DNA of 64,000 nt, from the NCBI GenBank assembly GCA_051530055.1, contig CM121341.1, positions 1,984,001 to 2,048,000 of the forward strand. Reading direction: 5' to 3'. Both the position numbers and the translations under genes were made by a program. Shown in pieces: positions 10,491-19,584 of this stretch. Position 1 is the first letter of the stretch. Each line of letters starts with the position of its first letter. The notes under the pieces were generated by a model. The model was not told where the DNA came from. It searched no databases and saw only the letters and a program-made list of their open reading frames with translations. Source of the DNA: Neoechinorhynchus agilis. Taxonomy: Eukaryota; Acanthocephala.

Positions 10491-11159
10491 TTATAGAATT
10501 CTGCAATCGGCGCATTTATTTTTCTTTTTGTTTTTCGTTTCATTTATTGAAACACCTTGCTGTCCTGGAGATGCTACTGCAGTACCCATTCTTGGCGCAT
10601 TTTGATCGGCACCCCGTGTAAGTCCCACATTACGCCCATGGCCTCCTTCAATGCGTTCCACTTCAGACACAAGTTCAATAAATACATTTTGAACATTTTG
10701 ATTCGTCTTAGCTGAGGTCTCAAGGAATGGGCATCCCCAACTTGCAGCCATACTTTCTCCACGTTCTCGGCTTATTACTCTTTCCGTTGTATCCAAGTCA
10801 CATTTGTTCCCAACCAGCACAACCGGAACGTCAGCCGTTTGCTTTACCTGAAGCATTTGATCATGAAGTGTTATTAGCTCATTAAATGACATATCAGAAG
10901 TTATTGAATATACAAAAACGAATCCTTGGCCAGTCTTCATGTATAGCTCACGCATCGCTGCAAACCCTTCTGTTCCAGCCGTGTCCAGAATTTCAATGTC
11001 GTATTTCTTCTTATGAGGCCCAATCTCTATAGTGGTCTTGTAGGTATCCTCGAGTGTCGGGTCGTATCTTTCTATAAAAACTCCAGTAACAAATCGATTG
11101 GTAATTGCTGATTTTCCCACACCAGCACCACCCATGACTACGAACTTCATCTCCGTCAT
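10491..11159 (-). CDS. Rap/Ras-like small GTPase, prenylated, intronless
   Basis: This 222-residue single-exon protein has all Ras-family G boxes: P-loop GGAGVGKS, switch I YDPTLEDTY, DTAGTE, NKCD and ETSAK. The effector sequence and the Thr in DTAGTE (Gln61 in Ras) resemble Rap rather than classical Ras. It ends in a polybasic stretch (KNKKKNK) and CADCRIL, a CaaX box ending in Leu, so geranylgeranylation, with possible palmitoylation of the upstream Cys, and membrane attachment are expected. The hypervariable tail is longer than in vertebrate Rap. The residue aligned with Ras Gly12 is Ala, and two residues are inserted between switch I and DTAG. An acceptor-like TTTATAG lies 2 nt before the ATG. 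Rap subfamily membership is likely but not certain. Confidence 0.88.
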   Translation of the reverse strand: MTEMKFVVMGGAGVGKSAITNRFVTGVFIERYDPTLEDTYKTTIEIGPHKKKYDIEILDTAGTEGFAAMRELYMKTGQGFVFVYSITSDMSFNELITLHDQMLQVKQTADVPVVLVGNKCDLDTTERVISRERGESMAASWGCPFLETSAKTNQNVQNVFIELVSEVERIEGGHGRNVGLTRGADQNAPRMGTAVASPGQQGVSINETKNKKKNKCADCRIL

Positions 11160-12743
11160 GTCTATAAATCAGAGTAGAACACGAAGTGGTGAAAAAAGGA
11201 TGAACAGTTTCTCAGTTTCACACACGTACCAAAGCCGTTCGAAACAAAAATGGCGATAGTTGACAAGTAGACGGAGACGACTTGAAGTTTTTGGTCCGCA
11301 ACGAGCTCGCTATCTTGACTTTTAAGACGACTACGAACAAATGTACTCAAAAAATGTTACATTTGCGCAATGATCTTTTGATTTTTAGTGATGAACTTAG
11401 CTCAATTTTTAAAAAAAAGTTGTTCATGGATATATTTTGTTTGGTGATTCGAAACATAGAGATTAATTTCCTCGGACTTCTTCAGGTCCAAACGAGGCGG
11501 ACGAAATATTGTGAAGGGGAATCAATAAATTAAAATTTAAATGTGCTAGCTAATCAACAAAAACACCTTTGAGCCTCAAAGCGAACTTACTTCGTAACAC
11601 CGGGTAAAAATCAATGTCTGAGAGTGCCAAGAACGCGAGTATGCGAAATTTTAATAAGATGCTGAAAGGTTCGCAAACATAATACGTCGCCAAAATCTAA
11701 AATTTAGTTTTGCAGATTGTTCTTTTACCGTGTTTTATGAAAGCCATAAATATTTTGCGTTTAAAAACTTAAAGGAAATCGCGAAGCGTACATTTACATC
11801 GCAAAAAGCATGTAATTTAATTAATAAACAAGAACTAAATTTAGTTTGAGGGTAGAAAATTATAAAAGTTGCACATCGAGCTTTCCCTAACTCTTAGCGT
11901 TTGTATCAAATGCTTTAACATAAGGAATATCTGATTAGTTTTTAAATGCTCGAGGCTCGAAATTTTCTTATATCGGATCCCTCAATCACGTTAAAGATGA
12001 ATGTATATTTCGACTGACTATATCAGTCATTTTATCAATTCTGTTTAAAAATAGTGGCAGGTATTGTTCACAAATACACGGTATGATTAATTGTTTTTAT
12101 CTTAGACTGATAAAATCCGTCGAAATGTACAATCTTCCTTAATAATCCCTGCCAAATGCTGACAAGCGACTCGAATGCAATCCTCAATAAAATTATTTTG
12201 TATAGAAAATTACACGACGCAAAGTCGATTTCATCCAATTTCGAATTATTAACTAATATCTTTAAAGTTAATACGAACGGAATATTTTAAAAAGTAGCTA
12301 TTTTCATTGGATAAGCCCTAAACTTACTTGCCTGCTCTCATTTTGATTTCTTTAGCATAATCAAGGCACCGATGGATGCATCTTTTCAAAAAAAAAGAAA
12401 AACATCACTGCAAAATTTCAAAATCTATGGAAAGATTCTTTATTCGCAACTATAAATAAATAGAACCTTGAAATATAGTATTTATATCGAACTCTTCCAC
12501 GAAACAAATTCATAACTTATCTCCTTACACCTTGCAATTCTAAAATCAGCCAGTTTTTAGATGCTACAAATTATAACTATCAAAAATGCGTCGATTTGGT
12601 GTCGACGAAGCAAACGTGTGAACTTAGACTGTTTAATAATCTTGACACTCAATCATCGTGAGTAAAGACCTTGCGGGACACAAAACATGGAACAAGCAAA
12701 CACTTACATGGTTTAGTTTTGCTCGGAAATAAGCGAAACCGAA
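11160..12743. other. Gene-free region, 1.6 kb
   Basis: It lies between the divergent GTPase and decarboxylase genes and is AT-rich. No conserved reading frame, RNA gene or repeat was recognised. Promoters of both genes should lie here, but no specific element could be supported. Confidence 0.5.
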
Positions 12744-14440
12744 ATGGATCCTGTGGCTATGTCCAGGATTTGTAAGAAGATGATTGATTTAGTATCCCAG
12801 TATTGGCAGCTACTTCAAAGCGAAAAAAGTTATTCATGTTTTCACAAGCAATTCAGTATGTCTATTGTTACAGAAATTCCCGAGCAACCTTCCCGAAACC
12901 CTGTTTCTGAGGATGAACTTATTAACCAAATAAAGCTCCTAATAATGCCGCAATTACACCATTGGCAGAGTCCTCTTTATTTTGCCTACTTTCCTGCGAA
13001 TACGTCTTATGCAAGTATGGCAGCTGAAATTTTGGTTTCGGCAATCGGCGGAGTGTCGTTTGGGTGGGCATCAAACCCGGCGTTTGTTGATTTGGAGGAG
13101 AAAATGATCGCCTGGCTCGCTTATTCGATTGGATTGCCTTCGATTTTTACGGAAGGAAAAGGTGGAGGTGCTTTACATTTGGCAGCATCTGAAAGCACTT
13201 TGCTTTCATTTGTCCTGGCCAAAAAGCGGTTGAGTAAAAAGCGACCACTACTTAGTCGAATTAATAGATTCGTTGCATATACATCGGAACTGGCTCATTG
13301 TTCCGTTGAAAAGACGTCCGTTATGTTGGACATCGATTTAGTGATGGTAAAAGTTGATTCTCAGTTCAGGATGACCGGACCAGAGTTGGAAAAAGAAGTA
13401 CAAAAGAGTAGAAGATATGGGAAACTACCGCTGATCGTGGTGGCCACTCTTGGAACCACAAGTCTTTGTTCCCTTGACGATTTGGAATCTATAGGAATAA
13501 TATGTAATAGATATGGTATATGGTTTCATGTGGACGCGGCTTATGCAGGATGCGCTCTTATTTGTCCTGAATTCAGGAAGATTGCCAGAGGAATTGAACT
13601 AGCAGATTCGTTTTCGTTCAATCTTCATAAGCGACAAAATGAGGTAGAGAAAATAACGCTGTGTTCAGATCCTTAATGTCAAGTTTGGAACGAAAGTCGA
13701 AGTAAAAAAACGCCCGAGAAAATTTCCTGATTTGCTTAGCAGAAAAGTAGTAAGTAAAGGAGCTTTAGTGCACATTTTAATAGCGCCCAATCTTTTGAAA
13801 GCAAGCTAACAAAATAGAAATGGCTTTCTCGCCTACTTGAAACCTCATTTCTCGCCACAAATGGCTACTAACGTCAGGGAATTGTACGGCATTTTATATG
13901 TCCAATAGAAAAGAACTAGAGAACGTTACACTTCATCAAACCCCTTCGTATCTCGAAAGAGACCGATTTGACGATTTAAGCGCCTCACGGAGAGATTGGT
14001 ACATTTTCTTCGGCCGGAGATTCAGAGCATTGCCCGTCTACTTCCTCTTTCAACTAATCGGACTAACCTAGCGATTTTTTCGGAAATACTTAGAAAATAT
14101 TGTTAGAGTAGAAGATATGAGGAAACATATTCGTTCTCAAGTGCGATTGGCAAAATATTTTCAATCAAAAATCCTAAAAGCATTAACGGTTTACGAACTT
14201 GTTACTGCTTCCAAGCTCGGCTTAGTATGTTTCCGTTTGAGAAATACAAACGATCGAAACAGACAAATGGTGGATATCGTCAATGAACGGGGCGTTATTT
14301 TTATCCGCGGAGCAACAGTTCATGATATATTTTTTCTACGCCTCGCGATTTCATCGCCCTTTACAACCGCGGATCATATCGATATTGCGTGGAATGAGAT
14401 TGAACATGCAAGAAAAATGTTACCCGAAGTCAAAAATTAA
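12744..14440 (+). pseudogene. Aromatic amino acid decarboxylase family gene, probably disrupted
   Basis: Group II PLP-dependent decarboxylase (DOPA, histidine or tyrosine decarboxylase family). The first segment, 12744 to about 13640, carries the family signature in order: HWQSPLYFAYFPANTSY, GWASNPAF, GGGALHLAASESTLL, AHCSVEK, HVDAAYAG and ADSFSFNLHK, where the Lys should bind PLP. Instead of the usual HKW, this frame then runs into a stop at about 13674. A second segment (about 13841-14068) has its own HKW followed by LLTSGNCTAFYM and GRRFRALPVYFLFQ. The third (about 14117-14440) reads MRKHIRSQ to LRLAISSPFT and the C-terminus. Neither junction has a usable GT donor and AG acceptor in phase, and a stop (TGA) lies just before the second segment. 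All three parts are otherwise well preserved. Likely a young pseudogene, or a gene with non-canonical introns; substrate cannot be inferred. Confidence 0.72.
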
Positions 14441-15561
14441 GTTGATGAGAGTATCAAATATATTTTTCAATGTGGTTCAGTTGAGGATTTTAGTCTTAGC
14501 ATCGAATTAGATTAAAAATAGTCGATTTAATTAAAAGCGCAGTAATGTTTTTAAGTTTACAAATACGGTTAAAATGTAAATTGGGTTCTTCAGAATTTAA
14601 ATGGCTGCTTACTTAAAAGAAGCTCTTGGAAAGTTTAATCATAAATAATGAGGATTATGTTGTTGTTTTTGAATTGTGGTCATGATAATTTCGGTTAAAA
14701 GATAATTTATTGCTAAGATATCTCTTAACGGGAATTATCATCACCGCAATTCAAAAATTACCATCCTGAAGGGTTTTATCGATAGGATTAACGACAATAA
14801 TGATATTTTTTTATTGGACATTTTAATTATCTAGATTGTCGGTGAAATTCGAAGCGACACTAAAACGTTTTCGGAGGTTTTTCACAACAAGTCACCGGTT
14901 ACTGATGTTCCCTGTAAATCGAATATTTGGCCTTAAATTTCGTTTATTAAACACGATACTCACATTTCGTTTATAATGTTTATCTGGCTTAGTTTCAGCA
15001 TCGAAAATAAAAAATGCTGACTTTAATAGTAATTTTGATTATAGATTGAAGATATTTTTCAAAGTGTGTTTAAAAAAGATCTTGGGAGCTAAACCATCGA
15101 CGCAAAAATCTTAAATTCGACTGAATAGGCGACTAATCTTTAAGACCAACAATCAGGAATCAAAGAAATGTTGGCGATTTTCGAAGATAAGTTCGATGAG
15201 TCACAACGACAATAAGTTCTTCTCTTTTCGAATGAAAAAGTTCTTTAAATGTCCTAAATACCAACCTATTTACCATTGTACGTCTTGATTTGCGGAAACC
15301 CCCACCGAGTAGCGTTTTCACTTTGTGTAAAAAGTAGATTTAAACACATTCTCTTTCGAAAGTGAATCACGTAGGCTCATTTTTATTTCTCGCCTTTCTT
15401 GACGAAACATCTTGCTCACGTTGCACCCCGAACTCACTGAAAAATAGACTAGGCAAGCGGGTCGAAGTTACGGTGGGCGTAAAGTGCATATTCGTTTTCA
15501 AAAGCCACAGTGACTTGGGTGATCCCAGAACCAAACTTGATTATCAACTTGAAGACGACAA
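14441..15561. other. Gene-free region, 1.1 kb
   Basis: AT-rich sequence without a convincing reading frame. A short open stretch near 15362-15565 has no recognisable content and no clear link to the next gene. Confidence 0.5.
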
Positions 15562-16074
15562 ATGACATTTAAAATCGATCAATGCGTAAAAGAGTTTCGT
15601 TCGGCTTGTTTAACAATCGAACACATCGCCCATGGCACCGATGAAATTTACTCTGAGCTGAGACAAAATCGGCTGCTTTCTGAAAGTAATTTTCTTTTAT
15701 TTCTTGAAATATTAAAGCAGATAATTCTAATAGGTAATCTCAAAGAGATTGAACTGCTAGAGCGGCATTGGAAAATGATTAGAAAGATATCGGAGCGACC
15801 AGTTATTATATTCGTCTACGGTCAAAGTGATGAGGAAAAATTAAGAGTTTTGAAAGAGGTTCTAGAAGTCGATCTACAGATAAATTTAAATGCAATCAGA
15901 AGCAACAACACAAAAGCTAAATTCGTTCAGGTGAACCATCTTGCGGACAATGATGATACAAAGGTTAGAATTCGGGAATTATGCATTTCAAATGGCATTT
16001 TAGTGCCTTTTTTAAATCTAAGACGTTCCTCAGAGCGCGGTAAATGTCATTATTTCAAATTTATGGCATTTTAA
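15562..16074 (+). CDS. Unrecognised protein whose 3' end runs into a tandem array
   Basis: An open frame from ATG 15562 gives 170 residues. The first 150 or so look like an ordinary helical protein (for example LTIEHIAHGTDEIYSELRQ, LLFLEILKQIILIGNL and KLRVLKEVLEVDLQ). The helix-rich pattern might fit a death-fold or similar small domain, but no signature was found. From about residue 146 the codons are the first unit of the tandem repeat at 16000-16765, so the last 20 or so residues and the stop codon lie in repeat DNA. Introns were not resolved, and it may be a partial gene. Confidence 0.4.
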   Translation: MTFKIDQCVKEFRSACLTIEHIAHGTDEIYSELRQNRLLSESNFLLFLEILKQIILIGNLKEIELLERHWKMIRKISERPVIIFVYGQSDEEKLRVLKEVLEVDLQINLNAIRSNNTKAKFVQVNHLADNDDTKVRIRELCISNGILVPFLNLRRSSERGKCHYFKFMAF

Positions 16075-16765
16075 TGCTCTTTTAAATCTAAAACGATCCT
16101 CATAGTGCTGTGGGAGCCAATAATGGCTTGTTGGTGCCTTTTTTAAATCTAAGACGATCCTCAGAGCACGGCAAAAGCAATTATTTCAAATTTAGGGCAT
16201 TTTAGTGCTTTTTTTGAAATCTAAAACGATCCTCATTGTGCTGTGGATGCCAATAATGGCTTGTTGGTGCTATTTTTAATCTAAGACGTTCCTCAGAGCG
16301 CGGTAAATGTCATTATTTCAAATTTATGGCATTTTAATGTTTTTTTAAATCTAAAACGATCCTCATAGTGATGTGGAAGCCAACTTTTTTAAATCTAAGA
16401 CGATCCTCAGAGCACGGCAAAAGCAATTATTTCAAATTTATGACATTTTAGTGCTTTTTTAAATCTAAAACGATCCTCATTGTGCTGTGGATGCCAATAA
16501 TGGCTTGTTGGTGCTATTTTTAATCTAAGACGTTCCTCAGAGCGCGGTAAATGTCATTATTTCAAATTTATGGCATTTTAATGTTTTTTTAAATCTAAAA
16601 CGATCCTCATAGTGCTGTGGAAGCCATTATTTAAAATTTATGGCTTTTTGGTGCCTTTTTTGAAAACAAAGAGATTTTCAGAGCTCGGCAAAGACCAATA
16701 TTTAAAATTTATCGCTTTTTAATGATCCTCATAGTGCTGTGGAAGCCATTATTTAGAATTTTACA
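16000..16765. repeat. Diverged tandem array of about 63-bp monomers, two alternating types
   Basis: A core of the form AAATCTAARACGATCCTCA recurs about every 60-70 bp. Monomers alternate between one followed by AGAGCGCGG or AGAGCACGG and one followed by TAGTGCTGTGG, giving a superperiod near 250 bp (16015, 16278, 16523). Copies are visibly diverged and one is truncated near 16385. The first unit overlaps the 3' end of the 15562-16074 frame. Confidence 0.8.
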
Positions 16766-17000
16766 CAGATTGTCAATTTTTGTGTTTAAAATAAGGTTAA
16801 TCTTCATTGAAAGAAGTCGATGGGAATTGAATGTTTATTTTCGAGATTGTTTTTGCGTTCTCCACGATTGCTTTCTAAATGTTAATAATAAAAGTTCACC
16901 ACCCGTTCTCACAACGACGATCTATATTTTAATTGTGGAAAAAGCCGGCGCTTGCATTTTGTCGATTGATGTTTCTACACAATTCGAAGCAGTTTGTAAT

Positions 17001-17508
17001 TTATCCACTCATCAATTTCATGAATTCCTCAAAATCTACGGTTCCGCTACTGTCTTCATCAACTTCACTGATGATTTGGTCGATTTCGTCTGACGACATG
17101 TTTTCATCCAAAGTTTTAAAGATTAGTTTTAGGTCAGCAACGTCGATTACTCCTCTGTTCTGTTTGTCGAAGACCCTGAACGCCTCCCTCAGCTCCTGCT
17201 CATCTTCCATTTCCTTTGTTTTTTTCGCCATCAAAGCAAGAAATTCTTCAAAGTCAACAGCTCCACTGCCGTCTTCATCAACTGCACTAATACAATCCTG
17301 CAACTCTTCGAATTTAAGATTATGGCCGAGGTTTTTCATCACATCTCCCAATTTATTAGTCGGGATTTGTCCACTTTTCTCCTTATCGTACATGTTAAAT
17401 ACCTATTCATGGGCCATTACAGGCGCAAAGACTGTATCTTCAGACACAAACCTGTTTGATCTCATTGATTTGCTCAGGGGTAAGTTGGTTGTCACCTTCG
17501 TCCGACAT
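17001..17508 (-). CDS. Troponin C
   Basis: Two exons (17508-17452 and 17402-17001) flank a 49-nt GT-AG intron and give a 152-residue EF-hand protein. It starts MSDEGDNQLTPEQINEIKQV. There are four EF-hands. Loop I (YDKEKSGQIPTNK) and loop III (FDKQNRGVIDVAD) lack the acidic residue pattern needed for calcium, including Glu at position 12. Loops II (DEDGSGAVDFEE) and IV (DEDSSGTVDFEE) are complete. Active sites II and IV only, the linker KKTKEMEDEQEL and the ending FEEFMKLMSG fit invertebrate muscle troponin C, which triggers contraction on thin filaments with troponin I and T, better than calmodulin. An AG lies 18 nt before the ATG. A retained-ancestral or non-muscle TnC-like role cannot be excluded. 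Confidence 0.88.
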
Positions 17509-18619
17509 TGTTGTTGTTGCGAATCTTAGCTCTAAAGGAACTTATAGCTATGAGTTAGATGGGGAGGAGGAGGAGGGATTTGTAAAGAGATATTTTCTCC
17601 TTGCCGTTATGTCACAAAGCGTAGGACGAAAATATGTGATCGTCTTTTTTTTGCACTGATAAATATCTTTTCTCATCACGCCATAATTTGTGTCCCAAAA
17701 GCTGGTTGTGCATTTGTCGTCGTCGTCGTCGTTGGGAAAGGAGGGGGACTAGTGGAGGGAAGTCATTATGTGCACTTCGGCAGGAGATGAGACGCCGAAA
17801 AATCCCGAAAAAGACGCCATGAGTATAACGCCTTAGAGCAAATGCATAATCACCAAAAAGCTTGCTTTAAGTGACCCAAGCCAATCTGGCGAATATACGT
17901 CTATTAAAAAAAATTATTTGTGATCTTACCGGGCATGTCAATCAAAAGTACGACACCTCCACTCTAATTGGATGAAACCGTATCCAATCAGAGTAGTGAA
18001 AACACACTTTAGTTTTCATCTAGACCAATCAGAAGGTCATAGGAAAAAAGGTTCGCAATAGAAACAATTTGACACTTTTTGTGTTCACTTCCAAATTCAA
18101 ACTTTCAGCCTTTATTTTAAGAACGTCTTCCACTGACATGAATGCACAATCGATTTCTTAGACGTTTTCTATGTTTCAAATCACTAGAAAAAAAGGCCAT
18201 GGACTTTTGTGTTTTTACATCAATTCGTTATTCAACGATTGCTCCATAATCAGAAAAGTTGGAGAAAAACATAGTTTTCGCGTCACTCAGAGAGAATTAT
18301 GAAAGTGACGTCACATTATTCCATTTTGAGTTAATTTCTTTCGGATTAAGCGCGGAAACTTCGTTTGTTAAGATTCATGTTTTTTTTCAATGACGGATGA
18401 TTTTCCTAAGTTTCCAATGTGTCGAAAATTCCACAAAAAGTAGGGTTTGTTATTTAAAAACGTGATATGACGTATTTTTGACATAACGTTTCTTCCGTGT
18501 CTAATGCGTCATTAAAATATCAATATTGCAAATTTCGTGTAATCTGCCCGATCATTATTGGGTTTTTTTTCGTTTTATTGGACGTTTTAATGATCCGTCT
18601 CGCACTGTCCATGTGATGG
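17509..18619. other. Gene-free region between troponin C and ZNF207
   Basis: This is the 5' flank of troponin C (minus) and the 3' flank of ZNF207 (minus). It includes a GTCGTCGTCGTC run and a G-rich stretch near 17720-17760, and a short hairpin near 17971-18002 (CTCTAATTGGAT with its complement). No gene was recognised. Confidence 0.5.
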
Positions 18620-19456
18620 TTACCTGGACCTGTCCATATCAGATGGTTTCGTGAGTTGAAACCTTATTGGAGCCGCTGAGATAGTGACGGGTTTAAGACC
18701 GACCTGAGAATCTGTTTCTGCATTCATTGAGATTATTTCGCCGCCGCTGCCACTTGCAAGTCCCGCCGGGAAAATGGGTCTTGGTGTCGTGGATGGAGGA
18801 GGCTGAAATTGTGTTTGCGGTTGTTGGGGGGGATACGGAAATGCAGCAGCTGAATAGAGAGCAACAGGTGCAGCGACTGGTGGAGGAGGAGGGGGCGGTA
18901 CCATGGCAGTGAATGGATTCACGATGTTCGTTAAATAATGCGGAGGTTGTAGAAGTGGATTGATTGAAGGTTGTTGTTGTTGTCGACTAAAGAACGGATT
19001 TGAAGGTCCTGGCGCAGGATATGAGAGAGGCATTGGTTCCACGTAATCATCACCGAGTTTTTCTCTTTCATGAGCTCTTAAATCCTGTTCTGGAATTCCT
19101 TCCATCCCATAAATCTCAAGATCCACATTATCCCGACCTTTTGTTGCATTTGGGATTTTCTCTATCGCTTCCTTATGCACCTAAATTCAACACAGACCAG
19201 GAGAACGTCTTTCTCACTTTGCACACTTACCTGCATGCAATGGATCTTAAGTCCAGGTCCTGTAAATAATCGTTTATGGCATACATGGCACTTAAAATGT
19301 CTTGCCTTCTGATGTTGTATGAACATAAACCTTCACGATCACGATTTATACTCAATATGTAAAAGTCTATGATCCTAACAGAATTTTATCGTCATCGAAT
19401 TCTCGATTGCAGTACCAACACCAAGGCTTCGTTTGCTTCTTCTTTCTACGACCCAT
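18620..19456 (-). CDS. ZNF207: ZNF207/BuGZ zinc-finger protein
   Basis: Three exons (19456-19380, 19330-19231 and 19180-18620) join in frame to give about 245 residues. The N-terminus is basic then carries two C2H2 zinc fingers (MGRRKKKQTKPWCWYCNREF, and HFKCHVCHKRLFTGPGLKIH). These are followed by VHKEAIEKIPNATKGR and the hallmark DLEIYGMEGIPEQD, the segment that identifies ZNF207/BuGZ. The rest is proline-, glutamine- and alanine-rich and disordered (a run of PPPPPPP near the middle). In animals this protein binds BUB3 and spindle microtubules and acts in chromosome alignment and splicing. The BUB3-binding GLEBS motif was not seen with confidence in the short tail; the protein is shorter than vertebrate forms. 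An acceptor-like TTTAAG directly precedes the ATG. Confidence 0.92.
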
Positions 19457-19473
19457 CTTAAAAACGCGTTTAG
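19457..19473. promoter_or_regulatory. Back-to-back acceptor sites of the divergent ZNF207/DSTYK pair
   Basis: On the minus strand, TTTAAG immediately precedes the ZNF207 ATG. On the plus strand, GCGTTTAG at 19466-19473 opens a frame that runs without a stop into DSTYK. The two putative acceptors lie within about 17 bp of each other. If used, both primary transcripts must start inside the other gene and overlap. Confidence 0.4.
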
Positions 19474-19584
19474 ATCAAGGATCTTTTCATACAAGACGAG
19501 CTTGCCTCAAATCCACAACAGTTAACTTCAAACGCTCTCGTTCTTTTATCGCTCCATGAACCCGACGAAGCATTTTTCGATCGA

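Noticed and set aside
17001-17508. Calmodulin
   Set aside because: Only loops II and IV keep calcium-binding residues and the linker and termini fit invertebrate troponin C; calmodulin has four active loops.
16933-17529. 198-residue plus-strand frame over troponin C
   Set aside because: Antisense shadow of the clear EF-hand gene.
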